Below are positions 33,424 to 42,799 of a stretch of DNA of 64,000 bases, piece after piece (position 1 is the stretch's first letter; each line of letters starts with the position of its first letter). The stretch spans positions 1-64,000 of the forward strand of contig NZ_AFNV02000005.1 in assembly GCF_000215955.2 (NCBI RefSeq), given 5' to 3'. The position numbers were made by a program, and so were the translations under genes. The DNA is from Salinisphaera shabanensis E1L3A. GTDB taxonomy: Bacteria > Pseudomonadota > Gammaproteobacteria > Nevskiales > Salinisphaeraceae. The notes under the pieces are model-generated. The model did not search any database, was not told where the DNA came from, and was given only the letters and a program-made list of their open reading frames with translations.

Positions 33424-33451
33424 AAAAGCCCCGGTCGGCTGACCGGGGCTT
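33424..33451 (-). terminator. Rho-independent terminator of the MDR gene
   Basis: AAGCCCCGGTC-GGCT-GACCGGGGCTT is a strong stem; on the minus strand it is followed by a T-tract (TTTTTGC). It lies 30 bases after the MDR stop codon. Confidence 0.8.
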
Positions 33452-33480
33452 CGTTGGTGATCACGCTCGTGTCGAACGGG

Positions 33481-34494
33481 TCAAATCGTCAGGCAGATCT
33501 TGCCGAAGTGCTGGTTGGTTTCCTGATAGCGAAACGCGTCGGCCAGCTCTTGCAGGGGGAAGGTTTTGTCGATGAGCGGCTCGATGTTGCTGGCCTCGAT
33601 GGCGCGCACCATGTCCTGCTGCTGACGGCGATTGCCTACCAGCACGCCTTGGAGCCGAATCTGCTTGGCGAGCATCGGCATGAGCGAGACCTCGCCGGCC
33701 ACGCCGCTCAACACGCCGATGACGGCGATATGCCCACGGACACGAACGGCCGTCATCGACTGTGCCAGCGTATCCGGGCCGCCGACCTCGATGACGTGAT
33801 CGACACCGATACCGCCGGTGATATCACGCGCGGTCTGGCCCCAGTTCTTGTCCTGCTTGTAGTTGATCAGGTGATCCGCGCCCAGTGCGCCGAGTCGCTC
33901 GAGCTTGGCGTCGCTCGACGAGGTGGCGATGACCGTGGCCCCGCAGTGCTTGGCGAACTGGAGCGCAAAGATCGAGACCCCGCCCGTGCCTTGCACGAGC
34001 ACGGTTTCGCCCGGCTTTAGCGCGCCGTCTTCCATAAGCGCACGCCAGGCCGTCAGGCCCGCGGTGGTGAGCGTGGCCGCCTGGACAGGCGTGTAATTCG
34101 ATGGCGCCGGAGTGAACGCCTGGGCCGAGCGGGTGACGCGTTCGCAGGCATAGCCGTCGATGCCGTCGCCCGGCACGGTGTCGAAGCCTTCGACTTCGGT
34201 TTCGCCGTCGTACCAGGTGGTAAAGAACGTGCTGACGACGTGATCGCCCACGGCAAACTCGGTGACGCCCTCGCCGATGGCTTCGACTTCGCCGGCACCG
34301 TCGGCCATGGGCACGCGGTCTTCGCTCAGCGCGCCCCACAGGCCGGTGACCACGGCATAGTCGTGGAAATTGAGGGAGTTCGCCCGAAGACGCACGGTGA
34401 TTTCGCCGGGCCCAGGCGCGGCCACATCCCGCTGTTCGAGGCGGACTTTGTCGTAGCCGCTACCGGCACCGACGACGATGGTTTGATTGGACAT
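33481..34494 (-). CDS. Zinc-independent MDR oxidoreductase (quinone-oxidoreductase-like)
   Basis: 337 residues from the ATG at 34494, with AAAGGAG upstream. RANSLNFHDYAVVTG near the N terminus, VLVQGTGGVSIFALQFAK for NAD(P)H binding and no catalytic or structural zinc cysteines place it among zinc-independent medium-chain reductases such as quinone or enone reductases. An ArsR-type regulator gene lies just upstream on the same strand with an operator in between. Confidence 0.82.
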   Translation of the reverse strand: MSNQTIVVGAGSGYDKVRLEQRDVAAPGPGEITVRLRANSLNFHDYAVVTGLWGALSEDRVPMADGAGEVEAIGEGVTEFAVGDHVVSTFFTTWYDGETEVEGFDTVPGDGIDGYACERVTRSAQAFTPAPSNYTPVQAATLTTAGLTAWRALMEDGALKPGETVLVQGTGGVSIFALQFAKHCGATVIATSSSDAKLERLGALGADHLINYKQDKNWGQTARDITGGIGVDHVIEVGGPDTLAQSMTAVRVRGHIAVIGVLSGVAGEVSLMPMLAKQIRLQGVLVGNRRQQQDMVRAIEASNIEPLIDKTFPLQELADAFRYQETNQHFGKICLTI

Positions 34495-34520
34495 ATCCAA
34501 GCTCCTTTAAACGATTCGTT

Positions 34521-34540
34521 ATTTCGTTAAAAAACGAAAT
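34521..34540. promoter_or_regulatory. ArsR-type operator
   Basis: ATTTCGTT-AAAA-AACGAAAT is a perfect 8-bp inverted repeat in the 56-base gap between the ArsR gene and the MDR gene. The position suggests that the regulator controls a promoter directly in front of the MDR gene. Confidence 0.65.
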
Positions 34541-34556
34541 GTATGTCGAAAAGATA

Positions 34557-34856
34557 TCAGAGATTGGCGCGGATGTCGTCCAACAATGTGTCGATGGCAG
34601 CTTCGTTGCGGCGATAGTAGGTCCACTTGCCAATGCGCGTGGCCTGTACGAGTTCGGCGCGCTGGAGAATCGCCAGATGGGTCGATGCCGTCGACGGCGA
34701 CATGCCCGCCTTGGATTGGATATGGCTCACACAGACGCCAATACCCACCGGATCGCCGTGCGCCTGGGCCGGGAAATGCTCGGCCGGCGCGCGTAACCAG
34801 GCCATGATCTGCAAGCGAGTATCGCTGGCCAGCGCCTTGAGTTGATCGACCATCAT
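34557..34856 (-). CDS. ArsR-family regulator
   Basis: 99 residues. DQLKALASDTRLQIMAWL followed by KAGMSPSTASTHLAILQRAE and TRIGKWTYYRRNE is the ArsR winged helix. It has only one cysteine and lacks the paired-Cys or alpha-5 His/Asp metal sites, so it probably senses something other than a metal. First of two genes with the MDR oxidoreductase. Confidence 0.85.
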   Translation of the reverse strand: MMVDQLKALASDTRLQIMAWLRAPAEHFPAQAHGDPVGIGVCVSHIQSKAGMSPSTASTHLAILQRAELVQATRIGKWTYYRRNEAAIDTLLDDIRANL

Positions 34857-34990
34857 GCGTTCACGATAACGGCTTCGTCGGGCGTTGTCGCCGAAAGTTC
34901 ACGCAGCCATCTTGGTGGTGCGATCCGGCAAGTTGGTCACACACCCGCTGCTCGATGCGTATTCCTGGATCACCCAACGAGCGCTCGCCG

Positions 34991-35353
34991 CTAGTGCCAA
35001 AGCTTGTCGCGCGAGGCCTCGGCCGCTTGGAGACGTTCCAGATAGTCGTTCCAGTTCGCTTCGTAGGCATCGCCCAGCTCGCGCAACCCGGCCCAGGAGA
35101 AGATGCCGGTGTTGTGACCGTCGTCGAAGTGGAGCTGGATCGCATAGTTGCCGACCGGCTCGATCTTGTCGACGCCGACATCGCGCTTGCCGGTGACCAG
35201 CTGCATGGGCCCGCCGTGGCCACGCACTTCGGCCGACGGCGAATAGACCCGCAGGTATTCGAGCGGCAGCTTGTAGACGGCGCCGTCGGCGTATTCGACT
35301 TCCAGCACCTTGGATTTCTGGTGGAGCGTGATGTCGGTGGGTGCATCGGCCAT
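34991..35353 (-). CDS. DUF971 protein
   Basis: 120 residues from the ATG at 35353. ITLHQKSKVLEVEYADG, LPLEYLRVYSPSAEVRGHG and AIQLHFDDGHNTGIFSW are the hallmarks of DUF971, the N-terminal domain type of gamma-butyrobetaine hydroxylases. Often found after hslU in gammaproteobacteria; suggested roles involve iron-sulfur metabolism. Separated from hslU by a terminator. Confidence 0.85.
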   Translation of the reverse strand: MADAPTDITLHQKSKVLEVEYADGAVYKLPLEYLRVYSPSAEVRGHGGPMQLVTGKRDVGVDKIEPVGNYAIQLHFDDGHNTGIFSWAGLRELGDAYEANWNDYLERLQAAEASRDKLWH

Positions 35354-35379
35354 GATCGACCTCGTTGACAGCAGAAATG

Positions 35380-35414
35380 AAAAAGCCGGGACAGGATAAC
35401 CCCGCCCCGGCTTG
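35380..35414 (-). terminator. Rho-independent terminator of hslVU
   Basis: On the minus strand AAGCCGGGG and CCCGGCTT flank a short loop and are followed by TTTTT. It lies 40 bases past the hslU stop. Confidence 0.75.
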
Positions 35415-35451
35415 GCAGACACGCAAGCGTGCCTGATGGCCTGCCTGTCGA

Positions 35452-36864
35452 CTACAGAATATAGCGCGACAGGTCTTCGTCGGCGGCGAGGTCCTTGAGC
35501 TTGGAGTCGACGTAGTCGGCGTCGACCTTGAGCGTTTCACCGGCCTTGTCCGGGCCTTCGAAGGAGATTTCCTCCATCAGCCGTTCCATGACGGTATGCA
35601 GACGCCGGGCACCGATGTTTTCGGTGCCTTCGTTGACCTTGAAGGCCATCTCGGCGATGCGGTGCACGCCATCGTCGGTGAACTCGATGGTCACGCCTTC
35701 GGTGTTCATCAACGCGCCGTACTGTTCGGTGAGCGAGCAATGCGGCTCGGTGAGGATACGCACGAAGTCTTCGGCCTTGAGCGCGTCGAGTTCGACACGA
35801 ATCGGCAGACGGCCCTGGAGCTCGGGGATCAGGTCCGACGGCTTGGCCACATGGAACGCACCCGAGGCGATGAACAGGATATGGTCGGTCTTGACCATGC
35901 CGTACTTGGTGGAGACGGTGGACCCTTCCACCAGCGGCAAGAGGTCGCGCTGTACGCCTTCACGGGAGACATCGCCGCCCGAGCCGCCGCCGGCATCCGA
36001 GCGTTTGCAGACCTTGTCGATCTCGTCGATGAAGACGATGCCCGAGTTTTCGACCTGATCGATGGCCTGGGTCTTGATCTGCTCTTCGTCGACCAGCTTG
36101 GCGGCTTCTTCGTCCACGATCTGACGGTAGGCGTCCTTGATCTTGATCTTCTTGCGCTTGGTCTTGTCGCCCTTCATGTTCTGGAACATGGACTGGAGCT
36201 GGTTGGTCATCTCCTCCATGCCCGGGGGCGCCATGATTTCGAAGTTCTGGCCGCCCTGCTGCAGTTCCAGCTCGATTTCCTTATCGTCGAGCTTGCCTTC
36301 ACGCAGGCGCTTACGAAACACCTGACGCGTGGCGCTGGATTCGACCGCCTTCTGGTCGGATTCGCCGGCTTCTTCCCAGCTGCTCGGCTTGGGCAGCAGC
36401 GCATCCAGGATGCGTTCTTCGGCGGCGTCCTCGGCCTTGATCCGCACCGCCTTCTTGGCCGATTCGCGCGTCATCTTGATGGCGACTTCCACCAGATCGC
36501 GGATAATGGAATCCACTTCCTTGCCGACATAGCCCACTTCCGTGAACTTGGTCGCTTCGATCTTGGTGAACGGCGCATTGGCGAGCTTGGCCAGGCGTCG
36601 GGCGATTTCGGTCTTGCCGACACCCGTGGGGCCGATCATGAGAATGTTCTTGGGCGTGATCTCGCCGCGGATGGATTCATCCAGCTGCATGCGCCGCCAG
36701 CGGTTACGCAGCGCAATAGCGACCGAGCGTTTGGCTTCGCCCTGACCGATGATGTGGCGGTCGAGTTCGGCCACGATCTCGCGCGGCGTCATTTCGTGGC
36801 GCGGCAACGCAGCGGTTTCTTCGCGGCTGTCGTCGGCCATGGTCTCGGAGGCTGTATCAGACAT
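35452..36864 (-). CDS. hslU: ATP-dependent protease ATPase subunit HslU
   Basis: 470 residues. [17 protein letters not shown], Walker [10 protein letters not shown], the I domain, Walker B VFIDEID and the C-terminal DLSRYIL tail that activates HslV are all present. It unfolds substrates for the HslV peptidase. About 17 extra N-terminal residues ([13 protein letters not shown]) precede the usual start. The ATG overlaps the hslV stop. Confidence 0.97.
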   Translation of the reverse strand: MSDTASETMADDSREETAALPRHEMTPREIVAELDRHIIGQGEAKRSVAIALRNRWRRMQLDESIRGEITPKNILMIGPTGVGKTEIARRLAKLANAPFTKIEATKFTEVGYVGKEVDSIIRDLVEVAIKMTRESAKKAVRIKAEDAAEERILDALLPKPSSWEEAGESDQKAVESSATRQVFRKRLREGKLDDKEIELELQQGGQNFEIMAPPGMEEMTNQLQSMFQNMKGDKTKRKKIKIKDAYRQIVDEEAAKLVDEEQIKTQAIDQVENSGIVFIDEIDKVCKRSDAGGGSGGDVSREGVQRDLLPLVEGSTVSTKYGMVKTDHILFIASGAFHVAKPSDLIPELQGRLPIRVELDALKAEDFVRILTEPHCSLTEQYGALMNTEGVTIEFTDDGVHRIAEMAFKVNEGTENIGARRLHTVMERLMEEISFEGPDKAGETLKVDADYVDSKLKDLAADEDLSRYIL

Positions 36865-37399
36865 TGTCCAGCACCTCGACGGTGATGTGGTGATTGGTAT
36901 AAATGCAGGTGTCGGCGGCGATATGCATGGCCTTTTCGGCGATGGTGGGGGCATCCATATCGGTGTTTTCCACCAGCGCGCGGCCGGCCGCCTGGGCATA
37001 GGAGCCGCCCGAGCCGATCGCCATGCAGGCGAACTCGGGCTCCATGACATCGCCGTTGCCGGAGATCATCAGCGTGGCGGTTTCGTCAGCGACCAGCAAC
37101 AGCGCTTCCAGACGGCGCAGCGCGCGGTCGGTACGCCAATCCTTGGCCATTTCCACCGCCGCTTTCACAAGCTGGCCGCCGTGTTCCTGAAGCTTGCCTT
37201 CGAAACGCTCGAACAGCGTGAAGGCATCGGCCGTGCCGCCTGCAAAACCGGCGAGCACCTTGTCGTTATAGAGCCGGCGCACCTTGCGCGCATTGCCCTT
37301 GAACATGGTGTCGCCCATGGAAACCTGGCCATCGCCGGCCAGGGCCACTTTGCCGTTATGGCGCACGGCGAGAATTGTTGTGCCGTCGAATTGTTTCAA
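36857..37399 (-). CDS. hslV: ATP-dependent protease peptidase subunit HslV
   Basis: 180 residues. [23 protein letters not shown] with the catalytic N-terminal Thr after a short propeptide (KQFDG) identifies HslV. No ATG fits; a TTG at 37399 with AAGGAGCACC 3 bases upstream is the probable start. Co-transcribed with hslU; a heat-shock-type promoter lies upstream. Confidence 0.95.
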   Translation of the reverse strand: MKQFDGTTILAVRHNGKVALAGDGQVSMGDTMFKGNARKVRRLYNDKVLAGFAGGTADAFTLFERFEGKLQEHGGQLVKAAVEMAKDWRTDRALRRLEALLLVADETATLMISGNGDVMEPEFACMAIGSGGSYAQAAGRALVENTDMDAPTIAEKAMHIAADTCIYTNHHITVEVLDNV

Positions 37400-37439
37400 C
37401 TGGTGCTCCTTCGACCTACGTTGACGTCGGTTCGATTCG

Positions 37440-37468
37440 AGTTGGGGCCATGCATAACACGATTCAAG
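37440..37468 (-). promoter_or_regulatory. Candidate sigma-32 heat-shock promoter of hslVU
   Basis: On the minus strand CTTGAAT (37468-37462), a 14-base spacer and CCCCAACT (37447-37440) match the sigma-32 consensus CTTGAAA / CCCCATNT. It lies about 40 bases before the hslV start. Confidence 0.7.
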
Positions 37469-37589
37469 CAATCCTTTTGTGCGGCCGTTCGGCCGGCGTT
37501 CAGCTTCGCAGATCGGCGCTGACAATGCGTTCGGCAAAGATCCTGACTCGCAATGCCGGCCAGAGCGCGCACACGCCCTCGGAAGAATG

Positions 37590-38504
37590 CTACGAGTCGC
37601 TGGGCTCGGCGCGTTGGCCCGCGCGCGGATGAGCGGCGTCGTAGACCTTGGCCAGATGGGCGAAATCCAGATGCGTATAGATCTGGGTGGTGCCGATATT
37701 CGCGTGGCCAAGCAATTCCTGCACCGCCCGAAGGTCGGCGCTGGATTCCAGCAAATGGGTGGCAAAAGAATGACGCAGCTTGTGCGGGTGCAGATGCACC
37801 GGCAGGCCGTGCTGCTGGGCCCAGCGCTGCATACGCGCCGCCACGCTCGAACGCGACAGACGCGTACCGCGCTGGGAGACGAACAGTGCCGGTTCGTCGG
37901 CAGCGGCCAATTGGGGACGCACCTTCAGCCAGTTCCGAAGGGCCGCAATCGCGCGTGAGCCGATCGGCACGCTGCGCTGGCGGGAGCCCTTGCCGAGTAC
38001 CCGTGCTTCGCCGCCGGTTAGATCGACATCGTTGACGTCGAGGCCCACCGCCTCGGCCAGACGCACGCCCGCAGAATAGAACAGCTCCAGCAGCGCGTGG
38101 TCTCGGACGTCGAGATCGTCGGACGGGGCCACATCGAGCATCGCGGCGAGATCGTCCACGTCCACGGTTTCCGGCAGACGGGCCGGGCGCTTGGGCGCGC
38201 GCACGTCGGTGGCCGGGTTGCGCACGGCCAGGCCTTCGCGCATCTGCCATGTATAAAAACTGCGCAGCGCCGAAACCAACCGCGCCAGGCTGGCCGGCTT
38301 CAAACCCGCACGATGGCGGGCCGCGATGAATTCACGCAGGTCGGCTGTGGTTACGCGGGCCCAGTCCGGTATTCCGCGTTCTTCGAGCCAGTCGGCCGCA
38401 CTGCCCAAATCGCGTGCGTAGGCAGCCTGGGTATGCGTCGACACGCGGCGCTCGTGGGTGAGATGGGCCAGAAATACATCGACCCGGTCGTCAAGCTCGC
38501 TCAC
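37590..38504 (-). CDS. xerC: Tyrosine recombinase XerC
   Basis: 304 residues. The catalytic set is visible: SAGVRLAE (Arg), [13 protein letters not shown] (His-x-x-Arg), [15 protein letters not shown] (His and nucleophile Tyr). With XerD it resolves chromosome dimers at dif. It sits between DUF484 and hslV, its usual place, and lacks the IntI-specific insert, so it is not an integron integrase. Confidence 0.95.
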   Translation of the reverse strand: MSELDDRVDVFLAHLTHERRVSTHTQAAYARDLGSAADWLEERGIPDWARVTTADLREFIAARHRAGLKPASLARLVSALRSFYTWQMREGLAVRNPATDVRAPKRPARLPETVDVDDLAAMLDVAPSDDLDVRDHALLELFYSAGVRLAEAVGLDVNDVDLTGGEARVLGKGSRQRSVPIGSRAIAALRNWLKVRPQLAAADEPALFVSQRGTRLSRSSVAARMQRWAQQHGLPVHLHPHKLRHSFATHLLESSADLRAVQELLGHANIGTTQIYTHLDFAHLAKVYDAAHPRAGQRAEPSDS

Positions 38505-38507
38505 GCG

Positions 38508-39236
38508 CTAGGGCAGCGTTTCGCGGCCCAACAGACGTTGCAGGGCGACTGTGACAAGTTCGCCCATCAATTCCAGAAACAGGGTACCCATATCGGGCAC
38601 GAAGCGCTCGCCCTTGCGGCTGGCCAGCACCAGCGCGCCGTGCACGCCGCTCGTGCCCAGCGGGATCATCGCGGCGCTCGCCAGAGCGGGCACGTCGTTG
38701 CTACGGGTGGCGAACAACGCTTCGGACTGCTCTTCGGACAACGGCCCGCAGATCGGCTTGCCACGACGATAAACGTTGATAAGCGCCTTGCCCGCCGGGG
38801 TGTCGTCGGCAACCGCGTGGATTTCGCCGTCGGCCAGGGCTTCGACATCGCCCGCGGTGCCGGAGAGCCCAACATAGATATGATCCACGTCGAGATGCTG
38901 TTGCAGGCAATAGGCCAGTTCCGGCACCAGTTCGGCCGCGCTTTGCACCGTCACCAGCACCTTGGCCAAGCGATTGAGCTGGACTACACGCTGTTCGTTG
39001 TCGCGCGCGGTTTCCACGAGCTCGTTGAAACGCGCCTGCAACTGGCGATTGGTGTTGCGCAGGCCGGCGACCTGGCGTTCGATCAGCGATACCGCGTTGC
39101 CGCTGTCGTGCGGCACGTCGAGCGCCTCGAGCACGGCCGGGTAGCGGCTGAGCAGATCGGGGTGCGCCTGAAGATAGGCTGCGACCTCGGCTTCATCCAA
39201 TGCCGGCGTTGGATTTTGTTTTTCGGCTTCGTTCAT
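38508..39236 (-). CDS. DUF484 family protein
   Basis: 242 residues. VAAYLQAHPDLLSRYPAVLE near the start and a GAF-like domain ending HGALVLASRKGERFVPDMGT are typical of DUF484. Its role is unknown, but it is conserved between dapF and xerC. The stop is 3 bases from the xerC start. Confidence 0.88.
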   Translation of the reverse strand: MNEAEKQNPTPALDEAEVAAYLQAHPDLLSRYPAVLEALDVPHDSGNAVSLIERQVAGLRNTNRQLQARFNELVETARDNEQRVVQLNRLAKVLVTVQSAAELVPELAYCLQQHLDVDHIYVGLSGTAGDVEALADGEIHAVADDTPAGKALINVYRRGKPICGPLSEEQSEALFATRSNDVPALASAAMIPLGTSGVHGALVLASRKGERFVPDMGTLFLELMGELVTVALQRLLGRETLP

Positions 39237-39318
39237 GTCGGAGCATCTCTTCAAAGAGGTGAAAACCCACCCGCCGCCGGGCAAAGCACAAACCACGCCA
39301 CGCTGGGCGCGATCCGTG

Positions 39319-40167
39319 TCATCTGCTGGTATTCGACAATAGCAGTTCGCCGTCGAATACGCGCTCGGCCGGCCCACTCAAATATACCTGTTTGCCGTGA
39401 CCGGCCCAGTCGACCGTCGCCGTACCACCGGGCAAGTCGACCGTAACGCTCGGATCCAGCACGCCGGCACGAATGCCGACCACCGCCGCGGCCGCCGCGC
39501 CGCTGCCACAGGCCAGCGTCTCGCCGGCGCCGCGCTCGTACACCCGCAGGCGAATGCGCTCTGGCGTGACGAGCTGTGCAAATCCCACGTTCACACGCGC
39601 GGGAAACGCGGCATGGCTCTCCAGAGCCGGGCCGATCGTGGCCACATCGGCGGTGTCGACATCGTCGACGCGAACCACGGCGTGCGGGTTGCCAATGGCA
39701 AGCGCGGCAAAACGTACGGTGCGCCCGGCGATATCGTCGAGGCGATATTCGTCGGCGGTATTGAAACCGCTCAAGGGGATATCGGCCGGTTCGAACACGG
39801 GCACACCCAGCGCGACACGATAGTGATGGTCGTCAAGGCTTTCGAGCACCATCTGGCCGTCACGCACGTCGACGACGATCTCGTTTTTCTCGGTCAGCCC
39901 CTGCTCACGCACGTAGCGGGCGAAGCAGCGTGCACCGTTACCACACTGGCCCGATTCGCTGCCGTCGGAATTGAGGATGCGATAGCCGAAATCTGCGTTG
40001 GCACTGCGTGCCGGCTCCACAATCAGAATCTGATCGCAGCCGATGCCGAAGTGGCGGTCGGCTATCGCGCGCGCGGCTTCGGCATCGAGCGTAATCGACT
40101 CGCGCGTACCGTCGAGTACGACGAAATCGTTGCCGAGACCGTGCATCTTGGTAAAACGCAAACTCAT
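39319..40167 (-). CDS. dapF: Diaminopimelate epimerase
   Basis: 282 residues. TKMHGLGNDFVVLD at the N terminus, and the two catalytic cysteines in GQCGNGARCFARY and LACGSGAAAAAV. It converts LL- to meso-diaminopimelate for lysine and peptidoglycan synthesis. Upstream gene of the DUF484-xerC block. Confidence 0.97.
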   Translation of the reverse strand: MSLRFTKMHGLGNDFVVLDGTRESITLDAEAARAIADRHFGIGCDQILIVEPARSANADFGYRILNSDGSESGQCGNGARCFARYVREQGLTEKNEIVVDVRDGQMVLESLDDHHYRVALGVPVFEPADIPLSGFNTADEYRLDDIAGRTVRFAALAIGNPHAVVRVDDVDTADVATIGPALESHAAFPARVNVGFAQLVTPERIRLRVYERGAGETLACGSGAAAAAVVGIRAGVLDPSVTVDLPGGTATVDWAGHGKQVYLSGPAERVFDGELLLSNTSR

Positions 40168-40175
40168 CGATCCCC

Positions 40176-40802
40176 CTATTCGGCGCTGGCCGAGTCCTCG
40201 TTGGCGTTGCCGGCGCTGTCCGCATCGTCGGACAGGTCCGGCTCGCTGGCGTCTTCGTCGGCCCCGTTGCCGTGGCCCATCCCATCCATATCGTGACCGC
40301 CGTGACTCATATCCGAGCCCGGCCCATCGGCCCGCACGGTGGCGGCGATAGGCAACTCGGCCTGATCGCTGCCACAGGCCAGAATCAGCTCGACCTGATC
40401 GCCAGCCGCATAAGCCTGGCTGGGCGAAAACAGCATGACATGACGACCGCCGGATTCGAACGCTACTTGCTCGCCCGGCCCGACCACAACCTGTTCGATC
40501 GGGTGCATGCTCGCCTGGCCACCTTCATTCACCACGGTTTCGTGCATTTCGGCGCGGTCGAACTGGCTGCTGCTCACGCCGTTGACGATGACCTTGTCGT
40601 CGCCGTCGTTCGACAAGGTGAAATAGGCACCCATGACATCCGCGCCTTCAGGCGCCACACGAACCCACGGGTCTGCGGCGCTCAACGACCCGCAGTCCGG
40701 CGCTTCGGATGTGCCACATGCCACAAGCGGCAACGAGAGCACGCCAGCCAGCGTGAAAACCAGCCCCTGCCGTGCGCGCGCCCCAATTAATACTCTTTTC
40801 AT
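40176..40802 (-). CDS. PCu(A)C-family metal chaperone lipoprotein with His/Met-rich tail
   Basis: 208 residues. Lipobox LVAC near residue 29. The body has AEMHETVV, ASMHPIEQVVVGPGEQVAF and GGRHVMLF, the H/M set of periplasmic Cu(I) chaperones of the PCu(A)C family. The C terminus adds MSHGGHDMDGMGHGNG and an acidic tail, an extra metal-binding segment. Divergent from merC, with a Zur-like box between, so it may handle zinc or mixed metals here. Confidence 0.82.
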   Translation of the reverse strand: MKRVLIGARARQGLVFTLAGVLSLPLVACGTSEAPDCGSLSAADPWVRVAPEGADVMGAYFTLSNDGDDKVIVNGVSSSQFDRAEMHETVVNEGGQASMHPIEQVVVGPGEQVAFESGGRHVMLFSPSQAYAAGDQVELILACGSDQAELPIAATVRADGPGSDMSHGGHDMDGMGHGNGADEDASEPDLSDDADSAGNANEDSASAE

Positions 40803-40818
40803 CGCTTGCTCCGCTTAA

Positions 40819-40838
40819 AATGTTATATACTAACGATT
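40819..40838. promoter_or_regulatory. Candidate Zur box (PCu(A)C / merC divergent promoter)
   Basis: AATGTTATATACTAACGATT resembles the gammaproteobacterial Zur consensus (AATGTTATA, then TATAACATT) with one half well matched and the other imperfect. It lies 17 bases before the lipoprotein start and 27 bases before the merC-like start; zur itself is the next gene but one. Confidence 0.55.
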
Positions 40839-40864
40839 GAATATCTTTCGATCAGGGCATCGCC

Positions 40865-41299
40865 GTGAGCCGAGGCTCTCCCTCCAATGTTACCGGCAAA
40901 TTAGATAAGGCCGCAGTGATCCTTTCGGGAATCTGCCTGGTGCATTGCCTGGCGTTTCCGCTGCTGATTGCGCTGTTCCCGGTGTTCGGCTTTTCCTTCG
41001 TTGCGCATACCACCTTTCATCAGATCATTTTAATTGTCGTGGTGCCGACTACCACGTTCGCGCTCGGGCTGGGGTATTGGCGCCATCGGCATATTGCGTT
41101 GCCCATCTTTGGCGTCGCGGGCGTATCCATGCTGGTGGTAGCCGCGTTTGGCGTGCATGCACTCGGCGCCGAAATCATCGAGCGCGGTGTGACCGTGGCG
41201 GGTGGTCTGCTGCTGGCGGCCGCGCATATCCAGAATTATCGGCTGACCCGCGCCGGGCACTGCCCCCATCATGAACGCGCGCACGTATCGAGTGTCTAG
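40865..41299 (+). CDS. MerC-domain membrane protein
   Basis: 144 residues from a GTG. Four membrane segments; the first carries LSGICLVHCLAFPLLIALFP, with the Cys pair expected of MerC. The C terminus is HCPHHERAH, a possible metal-binding tail. MerC transports mercury in mer operons, but stand-alone copies next to Zur boxes are probably linked to zinc. Divergent from the lipoprotein gene, same strand as zur. Confidence 0.78.
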   Translation: MSRGSPSNVTGKLDKAAVILSGICLVHCLAFPLLIALFPVFGFSFVAHTTFHQIILIVVVPTTTFALGLGYWRHRHIALPIFGVAGVSMLVVAAFGVHALGAEIIERGVTVAGGLLLAAAHIQNYRLTRAGHCPHHERAHVSSV

Positions 41300-41335
41300 T
41301 TTTTAACGCTCGAAAAGTGCACGCTCGCCATCATA

Positions 41336-41830
41336 ATGATTGATGCTCCCCAAAATTCCGTATTCGACGCCAGTGGTCACGACCACGGCGCCTGTATCCA
41401 CGATGCGCTGGCGCGCGCGGAAACCCTCTGCCAGCAGCAAGGTCTACGCCTGACGGCCATTCGCCGGCGCGTGCTTGAACTGATCTGGGAAAACCATCGG
41501 CCGACCAAGGCCTACGATCTGCTCAACACGATCAACGCCGAACGAGGCAATGCCGCGCCGCCGACGGTCTATCGCGCACTCGACTTCCTGCTGGATGCCG
41601 GCTTGATTCACAAGATCGAATCGCTCAATGCGTTCATCGGCTGCGACGCAGGCCATGGTGACGGGCATCCGAAATTCCTGATCTGCCGTGCCTGCGAGCG
41701 CGTGGCCGAGATTCCAAGTCCTGCCGTCGACAACGCCCTTGCGCGGGAGGCCAAACGCGCCGGCTTCACCATCGATCACGAAACCATCGAGATTGGCGGC
41801 ACCTGCGCGGCCTGCGCCCACCGCGGCTGA
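41336..41830 (+). CDS. zur: Zinc uptake regulator (Fur family)
   Basis: 164 residues. GLRLTAIRRRVLELIWEN and PPTVYRALDFLLDAGLIHKI form the Fur DNA-binding domain. FLICRACERVAEI and GGTCAACAHRG hold the CxxC pairs of the structural zinc site, and an N-terminal HDHGACIH adds further ligands. Zur rather than Fur is supported by LNAFIGCDAGHGDGHPKFLI and by the neighbours. Confidence 0.85.
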   Translation: MIDAPQNSVFDASGHDHGACIHDALARAETLCQQQGLRLTAIRRRVLELIWENHRPTKAYDLLNTINAERGNAAPPTVYRALDFLLDAGLIHKIESLNAFIGCDAGHGDGHPKFLICRACERVAEIPSPAVDNALAREAKRAGFTIDHETIEIGGTCAACAHRG

Positions 41831-42037
41831 TCGATCCGGGCCGGCCACGCCGCGCCAGCACACCCTCCATAAGTCGAAGCGACTAACGTCGAATAACCCG
41901 CGGCCCTACGCGCCAGTATAGTCGGATCGATAGCTGACTGGGCTGTCAGGTTCGTTTCTATTCACCGCCGGACCACGGGTTATGACGCGACGGTTTCTTA
42001 CGATCATCTCCACCGCGCCCCGCGCGACTAATACCGC

Positions 42038-42799
42038 ATGACCGATGCCATCCTGCAGGCACGCGGTCTGAGCAAGACCTTTGCCGGCTTTTCGGCCGTG
42101 TCGAATATCGACCTGGACGTCGAGCGCGGCAGCATTCATGCGTTGATCGGCCCCAACGGCGCCGGCAAGACGACGGTGTTCAACCTGCTCACGCGCTTCA
42201 TCACGCCCAGCGCCGGTTCGATTGTCTACGACGGCACGGACATCACCCGCGCCAAACCCACCGATATCGCCAACCGCGGCATGGTGCGTTCGTTCCAGAT
42301 CTCGGCGATCTTTCCGCACTTGAGCGTGCTGGATAACGTGCGCGTGGCCTTGCAGCGCCACCTCGGTCTTTCGTATCACTTCTGGCGCTCGAACAAGGTG
42401 CTGGATTCAACCAACGAGCGCGCGATGGCGCTGCTCAAGGAAGTCGGGTTGGCCGAATTCGCCGGCACCACGGCCGTGGAACTGGCGTACGGCCGCAAGC
42501 GCGCGCTCGAGATCGCCACAACGCTCGCGCTCGATCCCAAACTGATGCTGCTCGACGAGCCCACGCAGGGCATGAGCGCTGAAGACGTGGGCAAAGTGAC
42601 GGCATTGATCCGGCAGGTAGCAGCCGATCGCACCATTCTGATGGTGGAACACAACTTGAAGGTCGTCTCGACGCTGGCCGACAAAATCACCGTTCTCAAC
42701 CGCGGCGAAATTCTGGCCGAAGGCCCGTACGCGCAAGTGTCGAAAGACCCGGCGGTCATGGAAGCCTATATGGGCAGTGCCGAGGTGGCGCATGGCTGA
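42038..42799 (+). CDS. livG: Branched-chain-amino-acid-type ABC transporter ATPase LivG
   Basis: 253 residues. Walker A GPNGAGKTTVFNLLTRF, LAYGRKRALEIATTLA as the modified signature, Walker B LMLLDEPTQGM and the H-loop EHN. Couples ATP hydrolysis to import with LivF, LivH and LivM. First gene of a five-gene plus-strand operon; overlaps livF by 8 bases. Confidence 0.9.
   Translation: MTDAILQARGLSKTFAGFSAVSNIDLDVERGSIHALIGPNGAGKTTVFNLLTRFITPSAGSIVYDGTDITRAKPTDIANRGMVRSFQISAIFPHLSVLDNVRVALQRHLGLSYHFWRSNKVLDSTNERAMALLKEVGLAEFAGTTAVELAYGRKRALEIATTLALDPKLMLLDEPTQGMSAEDVGKVTALIRQVAADRTILMVEHNLKVVSTLADKITVLNRGEILAEGPYAQVSKDPAVMEAYMGSAEVAHG

Noticed and set aside
35596-36885. A 429-codon open frame opposite hslU, and similar long antisense frames opposite other GC-rich genes (for example 9670-10632, 24963-26186, 29671-30810, 38097-39446).
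   Set aside because: The opposite strand encodes well-known proteins in every case; these frames are His/Arg/Ala-rich by-products of GC-rich codon usage.
37590-38504. The tyrosine recombinase as an integron integrase for the cassette array.
   Set aside because: It lies between DUF484 and hslV, is of XerC length and has no IntI-specific insert; it is the housekeeping XerC.
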